Shown: positions 30,861 to 42,085, numbered from the stretch's first letter. The stretch is 64,000 nucleotides of DNA from Saturnia japonica (GCA_033032175.1 CM065318.1:14446001-14510000), one strand, 5' to 3'. Notes: generated from the sequence alone by a model not told the origin. Program-made: numbers and translations.

Positions 30861-33634
30861 AGTATCTCATCTCTGATACAAAGATCAAAAAAAGCAGTGA
30901 GTGTGGTTTTTGGCGGAGTAGTTATTCGTTCGTGGAAATTGTGTTCATTAAAATAAACGCGTTCACCATTTTCTAAATGCACGCTGAGATGTGTCACGGT
31001 GGGATGCCTTTCGTGCAACGGAAATGCTAACAGACGCCACACGGCTTCGTTGCTGCTGACATACCGACCAGACTGATAAGTTTGTACCTCATCTACGGGA
31101 TTCGCAAGATCAGTATTTCTAAAATTGAAAATAGCTTGATCACTACCCTTGTTTATATATTTGCAAATATATTTGATGGCGCGTACTGAACTGCATGCCT
31201 CAACATTTATGTGGGCGTTAAACATTTTTGATAAAATTGGTGAATAGGGGACTACCCAACTATTATCAACCGTAACGTAGCTACCATTTCGGAGCTTCAC
31301 GGTTGCTGTTCGACCTCCGTCTGCTGGCGCTCTTCTACGATACTGCGGGTATCCGTGGTCGTTGTGAACGGTCTCTTTCACTAACTTGCGAGGAAATTTT
31401 TTTGTGCATTTTCCGTCTTTCATGCAGTGGCACTGTGGATTTTCGGGTCCGCATGGACCGTGAATCATATTTTTTACAATAATGTCATGGAGAGTCTTGT
31501 CAATGTTAGGATCCGGTATTTCAGCGCTGATTATGTTATCTATTTGATCGGGTCGTAACTTATCTTTTAACCACAATAATATATGGACATGTGGCAGTCC
31601 ACGTTTCTGCCATTCGACAGAGTACATAAAGCAGCGCGCTTCTCTGAACACTCGGCCTTTATTAATCACATCCATTAGTTTTTTAACTTTTAGTCTAAAA
31701 ACTCTTGCGACTACATCATGTCTATCTATTGCGCTTTGCCCCGGCATCAACTGATTGACTATTTCGGGCCAGGCTGGGTTGCAAGTAAAGGTGACGAATA
31801 AGTCAGGGCGACCATGTGTACGCACATAAACAAACGCGTCCTGAGTATATTCGTGTAAGTACCGCGGGCTATTTACAAATGAAGATGGTAAAATGACCAT
31901 ACGACCTAAGTTATTTGGATTTAAATTAGCGTCATTTGCCACAGCGTCTTGAAGATGGATGTAATTCTCTGCTCTTAGTTTAGTTTGATTTAATGATATG
32001 TACCGTAACCTCTCGCTTTCAACTTTAACGTACATGTCAACGTAAAACTGATTGGCCAGTTGCTTGCATCTTTGTACAATGTTAAAGTTGTTTTCTCGTA
32101 TCATCATGTTGTAGGCATAAAAATCCATGCATGAAACTTTTTTGTTATGCAAGGGAAGACCTGTTACAGGATTAATTTGAGGAACTTGAAAGTGGTACCC
32201 CTCTTGTCCCTTACTAAATATGATCGGATATTGCAACGCATCATAAAATTTATGAGTATCAGGCACCCTGGTTAATGTGTCATCTCGGGCCTGTAAAACT
32301 ATATCACGGAAAGCAAACTGTTCGCCTGTAACCAAGGCTGCGACTTCATTTATTAACGGTGCATTATACCGCCTTTCATGTTCCCCACTTGGTGTGCGAT
32401 CGGGGTGCATCACCAACCTATAATCCTCTCCTGGCATTCTTTCTAGTGCTGTTTTGAAAGTATTGATAAGGCGATTATGTTCATGCAACATTCTCTGGAT
32501 TTTTAAAACAGTATCCCTTTCGATTCCTTGTATATTTTGACACCTGCGATCAGCTTCGTTTTCTTCATCGCCCATGAAATAAAGTTGCAAAAACTTTGGT
32601 TGTTCATTATTTGCGGGAAGTAAGGAACCAATCCTGTGATACACCTGTCCTTGGATGGTAAAAGTAGGTGACAATCCAGGCATTACGACCTCCTTATCTA
32701 CACCAAATGACGTCATCTGAAAGCAAGAATTATACTTTCTAATCCTGCTTAAAAACCGGCGCGATTCGTTACTGTCGTATAAAAGTAAAGATTTAAGAGG
32801 TTCCTCTGGCTCGCCAAGTAATGGAATTTTAACCTTTCCACCAGAACAGCACATACCTGGAGTTTCTTCTTTCCATTTCAGTGCTTCACAATATCTGCAT
32901 TTTTTATCCATTCTCCCAATGATAACCAATCGGTGATTAACATAGTCGATCAAAGGGTCATACTCAAAAGCGGCACCATTAAATGCCTCCCACGTACTCA
33001 TTGAAAACGTACGTCTTCTTTCTGCCTGCCGTTCAGCATTTAAAAGACGTCGTCTTTGTGAATCTTCGTCAGTCTCTGCCGCAATGAATTGCGCGTGACG
33101 TTCGGCATCTAAAACTCGACGTGTCTGAGTCTGTTCCACTGTCTCAGCAGCTCTTTGAGATGCGTGGCGTTCAGCATCCAGGGTCTGAGGGGCCTGAGTC
33201 TGCGTAAACGTCTCAGAGGCCCTTTGAAATGCGTGGCGCTCAGCATCTAAGGTTTGTCGGGCTTGAGTCTGCGTATAGGTCTCAGAGGCCCTTTGAGATG
33301 CGTGGCGTTCAGCATCCAGGGCCTGACGGGTCTCAGTCTGCGTAAACGTCTCAGAGGCTCTTTGAGATGCGTGGCGTTCAGCATCTAGGGCCTGACGGGC
33401 TTGAGTCTGTGTAAACGTCTCAGAGGCCCTTTGAGATGCGTGGCGCTCAGCATCTAAGGTCCTACGGGCTTGAGTCTGCGTATAGGTCTCAGAAGTTCTT
33501 TGAGTCGCATGACGCTGAGAATCTAACATCTGACGCGTCTGAGTCTGCTCTTCAGATTCTTGGCTTCTAGCAACTTTTGCAGTTCGAGCTCTGCTAGAAC
33601 TACGGCTTAGATTGGATTTACGTTTGCGTGGCAT
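30773..33634 (-). pseudogene. Helitron replication initiator (HUH Rep) portion, frameshifted at its end
   Basis: 953 codons from ATG at 33634. The start is supported by a basic N-terminus (MPRKRKSNLSRSSSRARTAK) and no earlier in-frame Met. Order: eight 23-residue repeats (about 27-210); a Cys-rich zinc-finger-like patch, KCRYCEALKW followed by CC (about 240-265); the Helitron_like_N region (about 380-640) with FVYVRTHGRPDLFVTFTCNP; the HUH nuclease motif GLPHVHILLWL with H682 and H684; the knuckle CGPENPQCHCMKDGKC; and the catalytic-Tyr motif IKYICKYINKG with Y822 and Y826. It nicks and joins single-stranded DNA at the element ends. The last about 28 residues are out of frame. Between about 30852 and 30868 a short deletion shifts the frame, and the homologous reading continues in the helicase frame. 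HUH and both Tyr are kept, so the lesion is probably recent. Confidence 0.9.
33017..33560 (-). repeat. 69-bp tandem repeats within the Rep gene (eight 23-residue units)
   Basis: Each unit encodes SETFTQTQARQALDAERHA then SQRA, with small variation; the first and the last two units are more diverged. The spacing is exactly 69 bp, which keeps the frame. The R-x-x-LDAERH pattern resembles the Arg/Glu-rich N-terminal repeats seen in other Helitron proteins, which are probably helical or coiled-coil. Confidence 0.9.
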
Positions 33635-34379
33635 ATCGAAAACAATAAAACAATAATTAAAGATTTTTAAAATCGGTAGTTTTAAAAACTACAACGTAAG
33701 ACAATTTTTTATAAAAACTTCGATAAAGCAAACCTTTTTACTTATAACCTAAATATCTAAATCAATCAATAACGTATTGAACCTAAACAACTATGCACCT
33801 GACAAACCTTTTATACCTAAAACCTAAATTAACTAAATAAATTCAAAAATATTGAATTTATGTACCACACCACAATACACAATTTTCTTCACTACTGGTA
33901 CTACCTACTTATCTATCAAAACTAACATAAAAGTACTATAATATAATGACAAAATCTATTACTAAACTAATTTACTACGAACTATAAACATCCTGATGTG
34001 AGCTAAAAAACACTTAACCTACACATGAATAAAATTGAGAATTAACAAATGAAAGCGACTGCAAAAATAAAGAATAATACGTATCTGAGTAAACCTAGAG
34101 ATATGAATGATTGGTTAAGAAAATACCTACATCTAACAGCTACCTTAACTACCTAATAATAAAAATGTAACTAAGTACTTAATAAAAATACGAAAATGAC
34201 GTCAACTTGGACTCAAAAATAATAACCTACCAAATATTTATTTAGATATCTAAAACAAAGGACTAAATTAAAGCTTACAGACACTACGCGTAGACCGTAG
34301 TACCTATTTCAACTCGGAATTTAAAAAGAACGTTTTTAGCTAACAAAAATACGCAACGAACAGAGTTTCGTAACGCAAT
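33635..34379 (-). other. AT-rich Helitron leader upstream of Rep
   Basis: No protein or hairpin is recognised. It separates the Rep start codon from the CpG-rich patch and probably serves as the 5' untranslated region or an intron-free leader. Confidence 0.4.
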
Positions 34380-34520
34380 ATTTCAATATTCGCATACGTG
34401 CGACGTCGACGTCTGCCCTCGTGCGTCTGCACGCTTGGGTAGGCACAGTTGGGCACGGCCCTCCCCTCGCGCCGCACCGCCTCTTCGCTCGGCGCAGCGT
34501 CTTGTATTCACTACGACGAC
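34380..34520 (-). promoter_or_regulatory. CpG-rich patch upstream of Rep, candidate promoter or captured fragment
   Basis: About 140 bp with many CpGs (GTGCGACGTCGACGTCTGCC, CTCGCGCCGCACCGCCTCTT, CTCGGCGCAGCGTC) inside otherwise AT-rich DNA, some 750 bp before the Rep ATG. The base composition is unlike any other part of the element. The open frames across it on both strands (34336-34578, 34435-34644) have no recognisable similarity. The role is an inference. Confidence 0.4.
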
Positions 34521-34829
34521 GTATGATTTGAAGGTTTGCGTTATATTGAATTATTTTCCCTCGTTGAATAGTAAACAAACTAAGTGTAGGTGTTATAATT
34601 TCGGTGATGAACTGATTACCTATCCGTTTCTTTGTCTAAAATGAGTATTAACTTATCACTATGATTGATTACTGAGCATAAAGTTCGTATAAATGTCTAT
34701 CTAATTACCTCCTCAAGTTTAAAGCGTAGCTAGTTATGTAGTACTATATTAATTCCGTGGTGTAGGTAATTAGATTTTATCTGTATGTAATGTAACAGTC
34801 AGTTGAATAAAAAATCGTATACAAATCAG

Positions 34830-35280
34830 ATCAATAGCTATGGCGTAATGTGATTCTAGACAGAGTTTTAATGTTGTAGATAGGTAGCTGTGTATAGGTT
34901 CCTGTGGGAATGAGATATTTTCCCGAAGTAAAAAGTAGTCTGAATTTTGGTACCTTCCTACCCTATAAGTTAAGTAGTGTGATGGTATGTCGCTAAGTTT
35001 CGATCCAAGTAAAACTGTTAAATAAAGACAGATGCATCAAAATTTTATAATAAATTCCCTAAATTATGGCGCCTACCGACCCTCTAAGTTAGAAAAGTGA
35101 TCAAATACTAACTTGAAGTCTTAGTAACACTCAGTTAAAAAAAAAAACATCAAAATCATTTCAGTAGCTATGGCGTCATGCGCTTCTTGACACGATCACG
35201 CTAGATTTCCGCGGGAATGAGGTATTTTCCCGCCGTAAGAAGTAGCCTGTGTCCGTGCCTAGGATCCTATCTTTATATTA
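34830..35280 (-). repeat. Diverged two-unit repeat in the Helitron 5' region
   Basis: TAGCTATGGCGT occurs at about 34835 and 35165, and GAATGAGATATTTTCCCG at about 34907 and 35207 (second copy with one change). The two units are separated by indels. Confidence 0.6.
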
Positions 35281-36055
35281 ACCAAGTCTTATAAAAATCC
35301 GTTCAGACGTTAAGGCGTGAATGAGGTAAACTTTTAAACCAAACGATTAAAAATCACTAACTTAATTAGTTTTCTGCCTACTGCCTACGCCTTAAGTACG
35401 ATAGCATGAATATTAATAGCCCATATCCTTTTCTAGGTTACTATCTATCACCTAACTAAATTTCATCAAAATCCGTTCAGCCGTTTAGGCATGATAGAGC
35501 AAAACTCCCACCAAAAACCATAAAAAAATCACTAACTCAATTCAGTTTTCTGCCTACTTCCTACCCCCTAAGTACGATGACGGGATCATTTTGATCTTAT
35601 ATCCGTTTTTAGGTAACCATCTATTACCTTACTAAATTTCATCAAGATCTGTTCAGCCGTTTAGACGTGAAAGAGCAAAAGTCCCAACAAAAACGACTAA
35701 AAATCACTAACTCAATTCAGTTTTCTGCCTACTTCCTACCCCCTAAGTACGATGACGTGATCATTTTGATCTTATATCCGTTTTTAGGTAACCATCTATT
35801 ACCTTACTAAATTTCATCAAGATCTGTTCAGCCGTTTAGACGTGAAAGAGCAAAAGTCCCAACAAAAACGACTAAAAATCACTAACTCAATTTAGTTATC
35901 TGCCTACTGCCTACCCCCTAAGAACGATGGCGTGATTATTTATAGCCTATGACCATTTCTAGGTTATCATCTATCACCATACCAAATTTTATCAAAATCC
36001 GTTCAGCCGTTTAGGCGTGAAAGAGGAACAGACAGACAGACAGACAGAGTTACTT
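35280..36055 (-). repeat. Five-unit, about 175-bp tandem array next to the Helitron 5' end
   Basis: GTTCAGCCGTTTAGACGTGA and its variants start at 35301, 35475, 35651, 35826 and 36001, giving spacings of 174-176 bp. The third and fourth units are nearly identical and the outer ones more diverged. The last unit leads into ACAGACAGACAGACAGAGTT and the 5' terminus. Subterminal repeats of this kind could bind Rep; that is inference. Confidence 0.88.
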
Positions 36056-36086
36056 TCGCATTTATAGTATTAGTATGGAGTATGGA

Positions 36087-36414
36087 TTAAAAAAAGAGGA
36101 AGAGTTTTTAGTTTCTTTACTTACGTAGCGTAGTCAGACCGATAAGGTTTGAATATGTGCGTGTTCCGCGATGCCTTTTCTTACCTGCGAATATATGCAA
36201 ATTCTAGTCTTCAAATATTTTTTCTATTTACAAGTAAATCTCGTGACAAATTTTATATCATATAAATTGTGTAATGTAATAAATTGATGGGTTTGATTTA
36301 ATTTAAAGGTTTTTTTTCCTTTTTGGAACTTAAAATAAAAGCTTGATATTAAAAATGCTTTTTAAATAATAATTTATTTTTACTATAAAATAGAATGAAA
36401 ATATGCATGAAAAA
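36087..36414. other. Flank beyond the Helitron 5' end
   Basis: AT-rich host or older repeat sequence with no recognised gene. Confidence 0.4.
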
Positions 36415-36640
36415 CACAAAAAAGCTTCAATGATTTTGAAGAGTTTCGTATTGTATCTTCGAATTCGAAGGTCCAGAGCCAATGACATTAATATGAGACC
36501 AACATTGAGGAAACCCTTTCTAACGAAAAAACAATAATCTAAATCGGGGCATAAACAAAGAAGTTAGGGCTGAACATCCATATAAAAATATACATTCGAA
36601 TTGAGCGACCTCTTCTTTTTTTGAAGTCGATCAAGAAACG
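36415..36640 (+). repeat. RTE-like LINE 3' UTR repeat (GAAGTCGGTTAAAA family), copy 2
   Basis: TTCGAAGGTCCAGAGCCAAT, then AACAAAGAAGTTAGGGCTGA and CGAATTGAGCGACCTC. It aligns along its length with 22220-22456 in the same orientation. Confidence 0.6.
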
Positions 36641-37359
36641 AAAATTCGCTTACAGAATTAAAAAATTGACAGTTAAAATAGTTACATGTGAAGATGTAAA
36701 TATGCATGCGTACATATATATTTATACAACTAAAGATTACAACTAGTCACGATCATGACATGACAGACAATCTCCTACTGTTATTAGTTCTAAGATAGAC
36801 AGCTATATCAATTGATAATGATTACTCGGCTGTACACAACGTAGATTGGGAAATAATGCGATGAATATTCAATACTCAATTCAATATTGAACTCAATAAT
36901 AATAATTATGTATACGTTTAGTTTTACTCCATTAATGTATCCAACGTTATTCGTATTAGGTATGATCAGATAGTATCGGTTAGGTAAGGAGAAACGTCGC
37001 ATTAGTTAAGAGGAAACCTAATATATCAGCCTGTTATTCTTGCTGTATTGAAGTTGCGCGTACCCAATCAAAATTATTAGCGCTAGCCTCAATAACTAGG
37101 AGCATGCGCAAAGTAAATCTTCTGTCTCAGGAGAGTGATATTTTTAGTGATAGTCTGACGAAACGAAACTCAGAGTATATGCAGAAATATTACTGGCTAG
37201 TTCAAATTTTAATTAAATTAGCAAATAAGTTTTTGTAATTCTGTATATACCTACTTATAATATGCCTTGGCTATTTAGCTGCTAATATTGTATGTTTGTG
37301 TTACAAAGAAAGAAATAAAATAAATTAAATAAATTTACTCTTATACAAGCGAGTCTGTT
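36641..37359. other. AT-rich interval, nothing recognised
   Basis: Contains GTATGATCAGATAGTATCGG around 36960 and a short open frame on the minus strand (36808-37002) that looks random. Confidence 0.4.
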
Positions 37360-37625
37360 TTTTACGCGACTGCGAAAATGGAAGGTTATATTTTTCGAGC
37401 GTATGTATGTATGTCTATTTCTTTGCTACGCTCTGTAGCCTAAACGGCTTGATGAATTTTAGTATACGAGGTCTCGTTAAATTCGTCTTAATTGTGGAAG
37501 TGTCATATACTATATAATATTTAAGTACGACGTCTGATAATCAAATTAAAAGCAAAAATAGTAAAATGTGTTTTATTCGTATTTTTTTGCAGTCGGGGTT
37601 TTGTTTCCTTTTTAATAATTTAGCA
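37360..37625 (+). repeat. Interspersed repeat with GCGTATGTATGTATGTCTAT
   Basis: The blocks GACTGCGAAAATGGAAGGTT, GTAGCCTAAACGGCTTGATG and GTCGGGGTTTTGTTTCC look like a common lepidopteran dispersed repeat. The ends are not defined and there is no coding sequence. Confidence 0.45.
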
Positions 37626-38212
37626 TGGTCTATTTATATCCTAGTGCGGGGACATACGGTTTATTGTCATGCCCTGTAATGTATGTTAATTTGGTAATAA
37701 AGATATTTTTTTTTTACTATCAATAATCGTAATAAAATGACACATTTTTTTTCTAAAAATGATTAAGTTTGATTCCCAACTCGTGTATAAGATTTTTAAG
37801 AAAGCATTTTTCTTCTCTTTCAAACCAACGATATGGTTCTTTACAACATATTTCTCTATCTTTTATATTTTCAGAGTTCCCGATATTTACGGTATAGTCA
37901 ACAGCTTTCGGGTATACATATCCTTAACACTAGAATAAAGTTATGAGAGATCAGTGGAGAAACGATGCCAAAACTTCTGCTACAACATTTTACTACGATA
38001 ATATATTTTACTGTATGGGGTATTCTAAAGACAATTAGTAGCAACATTGTATAGGTATCGTCTGGGATGGCGACGCGACGTCGACCCATTACTGAGTACA
38101 AAATGCAACTAAATATTGAGCTCGTCACCATATTATGCAAGACAAAACTTTGCTTATTAAACAATCGACCAAGGGACAAAGTTGTTACTTAACATTTTAT
38201 AATTCGTAATGT
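37626..38212. other. AT-rich interval, nothing recognised
   Basis: A minus-strand open frame (37898-38179) has no recognisable similarity. Confidence 0.4.
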
Positions 38213-38220
38213 AAGGTTAC

Positions 38221-38477
38221 CAGGGATGGTAGATAGTGGTGCAATAATACTGGTACATATGACACTAAAAGTTGGTATAAAAAAAATTGATACCCACAAG
38301 CTAAAACACCAGGGGCTTAGTACCGTCGCGTTGTCCGCCCCGGAGTAACTTTTTTTTTAACAAGTTATTGCCCATAATTTTTTGGTGATATTGCGTACCA
38401 GGACAGTTTACCTAGTACATATCACAAGACACTCAAACGAATATTTGTATCAGAAACATGGTACGTCTACCATCCTG
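38221..38477. mobile_element. hAT-type MITE with exact 8-bp target duplication (257 bp)
   Basis: The left end is CAGGGATGGTAGATAG; the right end, read inwards, is CAGGATGGTAGACGTACC. Both are flanked by AAGGTTAC (38213-38220 and 38478-38485). CAGG-type termini plus an 8-bp duplication indicate hAT. A long T run and GCGTTGTCCGCCCCGGAG lie inside. It is non-coding. Confidence 0.85.
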
Positions 38478-38508
38478 AAGGTTACATTCTATTGTATACG
38501 CGAGAGAA

Positions 38509-38760
38509 TTACATGAATTTATTCCATAGTCTTCCATCGCTATCGAACCATAAGGTTTCTATTTTTATGTCGTCAATAATCCGCGCTCGGAAGTGATTTG
38601 CTTCCTCATTCATTACACCACAACTAAAAAGTAAAACTAGTTTTTTGTGTTTATTTTCCGGTATCATACGACACCGGTTTCTTATAGCTTGACATACATT
38701 ATCTTTTGAGCAAGTTTGACCCGTATATGACCTTAAACTATTTTCTATTAGGTTTGTCAA
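38509..38760 (-). other. Unrecognised open frame of 83 codons
   Basis: Minus-strand frame from a TTG at 38760 to the stop at 38509. The product has Cys at several positions (SYTGQTCSKDNVCQAIRNRC) and an acidic C-terminal half (DDIKIETLWFDSDGRLW). The composition is more protein-like than that of nearby random frames. I cannot place it in a family, and no clear splice sites, signal peptide or Kozak context support it. It could be an exon, a transposon fragment or chance. Confidence 0.25.
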
Positions 38761-40187
38761 CTTTTTTTGGGATCCTTGCTAAATTTAGTGTGATGACCTA
38801 CGCTAGATTTTTTGGATACATATGCTCGGCTATTGATGACAATGTTGACTGCGGCTAAACGTAACGCAAGTTATACTAAAAACAGTAAATCACAGAGTGT
38901 CTTTCACTTCAACATAGGATGTAAAATTTTACGGCGACTCTATTAGATAATTTTAACGGTCGTGAGCGAATTACGTCATTGCTACGTCACAAACCACTAA
39001 CCAATGCACTAGGGAAAGTATTCCGATCATGGTTTTATTCGAAATCGAGTTTTAGAATGATCCACATTCAGAGTCACGTAATACGTGTATTAAGTATTTG
39101 GTTATGAATTATTAGTATTGTCATAAACCGCAGCGATTCGGTTTTCTAAAGATAATCGCACGGCTTAAGTAATTTGATTTTGTGTTTACGAAATTCGTTG
39201 CAGTATCTTCGTTTTGTAATAGTTTAAGAATGTTGTTTAATTTATTTAATAGGAGGGAGATACGAGAATCGATGATGATCAAGGTAAAAATGTTTATTCA
39301 AAATTCGAAGCAAAATCCATTTCAAGAACAGTGATCGTAAAGATTGAAAGAATTACAACAAAATGAACATTTTAATAATAAAACAATTAAGTATGTTATC
39401 TTGTTGTTGTTGACACTATAGGTGACGCTGAGCCTATTAAATTCTCATTGTTGTGTTATTTTATAGACATCGAGTTACTACGTAAGCATCTAATAATTTT
39501 TAATAATCAATTGATTTCTCGTTTTAAGATTTTATGAAACGAAATACCGTGTTAGTTGGGGTTATGTATTATTTTAAGAGGTATAAATTCTGTGCGAGGT
39601 TCGTGAAATATGCCAGTGCATACGTGGTGTTCCAAATCAGTCCTCATGAGTAACAACATATTAGTAGTCACAAGAATGAATTAAGATATCGTTCCTTTTT
39701 TAAATTGACTATCCATTTAACCTCAGATGAACTGTATAACTGTTTGTTACGTCATAGTATTTAAAAAAAGTTTAGAATTATGTAGCATTATCGACACGTG
39801 TATTGCCATGGTTATTAACGTCTGTCTATCTGGTATAAGTTCGGCATGCATACCGATTCTTGTGGCCAGTATCAATTTCAAGGATCGTCGCGTAAACCCC
39901 CACGAAAAAGCAAAGACTTAAAGGCTCTTCGCCAGAAGGAAACGAAACAAGAAGGCAGCATTGACTAATAGATTCTAAATTCTAACGACACATCCAAATC
40001 TGTTCAGGTATTTAAAAGTTATGGTGAAGCAAAGAAACTCACATTGGTACACGAATCATGAATACATTACACTGCTTTTGTCGGCAATTGATTAATAATG
40101 ATTAAAAATAAATGTGTACTTTATTTATTCCTAAATTTCGCAAGTGTACTAAAAATTTTTGCAATTTTTCAATAATATACTATTTTT
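38761..40187. other. Interval with no recognised gene
   Basis: AT-rich. The open frame at 39727-39921 looks random. No repeat family, inverted repeat or RNA gene noticed. Confidence 0.4.
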
Positions 40188-40194
40188 CTTCCAA

Positions 40195-40272
40195 TATTTT
40201 TTTGATCTGACTACACTGTTAGCCTTAGGGGCCCTAAAGCCGCTGCGGCTTTTACAGCTTCACCGGACTTGA
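40195..40272 (-). mobile_element. Very short 3' end of the jockey-like LINE
   Basis: Minus strand, truncated at AAGTCCGGTGAAGCTG, the same position as in the 10940-11019 copy, and ending TGTAGTCAGATC before a short A run. Flanking CTTCCAA at 40188-40194 and 40273-40279 may be a 7-bp target duplication. Confidence 0.7.
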
Positions 40273-40279
40273 CTTCCAA

Positions 40280-41884
40280 CAACACGTGGTTCGGCTTATA
40301 TTTACGACCAGTCGCTAGTCGCCTGCCTGACGTCAACTCTGCTTGGGATCTCATTGTTTGTGTCTAGCTTAGGCTTGGGATACTACCACCACTATCATCA
40401 CTTTTACGACTTTCGAATATTGTATTATAAGATACGTAAGTATATGAATAAATAAACTCTTAATATTATTTTATTTAAAAAAATACAGTAATTATCAAGA
40501 TATTTAAGTCATAACTATGTCGTTACAGTGGTTCACACAATATTTAGTTCAATGAACTAAGTTTATTTTCTTTTTAACTAGAAGTTACTTAATCTATTTA
40601 GTGAGGTATTTAAAAAAAATGCAATTATAAAGTTCTATGTTATGCTCTATATATCTAAAAGTTAGATGTTTTCGAAAATATACTGTGTCAAATCAAAAAT
40701 ACGTAAAAGTCTAAGGAGGCACTTAAGAAAGTCCAAACACTACTACCACCGGTTGTCAGAAATAAAATTATTATAAATGTTTTATCAATTATTATTAAAG
40801 TAAGGTTTACAGTTAATAATTATATTATTGTTAATGAATGTACAGAGAGGAAGTAATTTCCAGACATCACCTATCATTCACCTAATGATCCACCCTATAA
40901 TAGCCGTTTCACAGCAAAGCGTGCTTGACATGGTCCTTGAACTTATTGTACGGCACATCGTGGATTGGAACCTTATTGTAGAAACTTTTATTTGCATTAT
41001 TAAATTAAAAACTTGGGATCGGTATTTGTATTTATGTAATTACAGTATCAAAATTATACTGGTCGTTTACAAGAACAAGCTTATTTGAGTTTTTGCGGAC
41101 ATACATTAAATCTTCCAAGATGTATTGGATGGGAAAAGTTAATATACTAAATTCCTGAAACTTGTTGTCAATACAATCCCGTTCCTTCTTATATCTAGAA
41201 GCATTTTTACAGCTAATATAAACGTAATATATTTTATCGTCCGTTGATTACCGTTTAGTATTATTTATCATCTATTTAAAGCCATTATATCACCGCATGA
41301 AGTTGTAAGAAGTAATAACATCTTGATGAAACAATTGAGATGCGTTTATTCCAGTGTACATTACAGGTTATATTGTGTGGCATGGTCGTTAGTTATCTAC
41401 CAAAGTCCAAGTTCATAATATTTCGTTTTGTTATACCATGCAATAATCAGTTTGTTATATCCTTTGTACGGGAGGTACACTATCATAAGTCCACTATTTA
41501 ATTAGTTAACAATAAATTAATTTATAATAATATATTTTTGTAAGAGTTTTTTTTTTGTTTATTTGTTTAAACAGGCTAACCTGTGGAACTACCAGTCGGA
41601 TTCGAGAAATACTTTTTGTAAATGATAAACAGATTCACGAGGAATAGTATACGCTATCTAACATTAGGCTAGGAATCTCAGCTAGCCCCAAATATTGATT
41701 TTTGTTAAGTAAGTCGAAAGTGGAAACCCCCCGAAGTGCTTTATCCGCGTGCGCTGGCGTAATGGTTAATGAGCATTATTTTTAGGCATGACCAAAGTTA
41801 CTTCATCATAAAGACAATTTTATAAAGTTAAATTTTTGCCCTTTTTATAACGGACGCATTGTTTAAGAGATGAAATAATAAAAT
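40280..41884. other. Interval with no recognised gene
   Basis: AT-rich. The open frame at 40828-41088 has no similarity I know. A fragment near 41590-41650 (CTACCAGTCGGATTCGAG) echoes the repeat at 23825, in reverse. Confidence 0.4.
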
Positions 41885-42085
41885 AAAAAAGAAATCAACT
41901 TCAATGATTTCGTGGAGTTTCGTGGAATACTAATGAAATTAAAATGGGACCACTCTTGAGGTATCCCCTTTCCAACGGATAAAGAATCATCTAAATCGGT
42001 TCAAAAACAAAGAAGTTATGGCTGAATATCCATAAAAAAATTTATTTCATTCGAATTGAGTAACATCGTCTTTTCTTTTTGAAGA
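41885..42085 (+). repeat. RTE-like LINE 3' UTR repeat (GAAGTCGGTTAAAA family), copy 3
   Basis: AAAATGGGACCACTCTTGAG, then AACAAAGAAGTTATGGCTGA and CGAATTGAGTAACATCGTC. It aligns with 22220-22456. A Helitron-like 3' end (GATACAGCTAG|T) lies just beyond, at 42213-42216. Confidence 0.6.

Larger units (their letters stand above)
28530..36086 (-). mobile_element. Near-complete autonomous Helitron (about 7.56 kb), split RepHel gene
   Basis: On the minus strand the element runs from A|TCCATACTCCATACTAATAC at 36086 to GACGAAGTCGCGGGTAAAAG with CTAG|T at 28530. Insertion between A and T, a TC start, a 3' hairpin about 9 bases before CTAG, and a Rep plus helicase gene pair are the defining Helitron features. 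From the 5' end it holds a tandem array (36055-35280), looser repeats to about 34830, a CpG-rich patch (34520-34380), an AT-rich leader, Rep (33634-30773) and helicase (30860-28863). The 5' boundary is inferred from motif and flank. It agrees with the start of the 43879-44166 element (TATACCAATATTATAAAGCG versus TATACTAATAC...). Coding lesions imply that this copy is no longer active. Confidence 0.82.

Noticed and set aside
34336..34644. Open frames across the CpG-rich patch
   Set aside because: Arg/Ala/Pro-rich translations on both strands are what GC-rich non-coding DNA gives; no domain was recognised.
40828..41088. 86-codon open frame on the plus strand
   Set aside because: Hydrophobic but unlike any family, with no supporting context.
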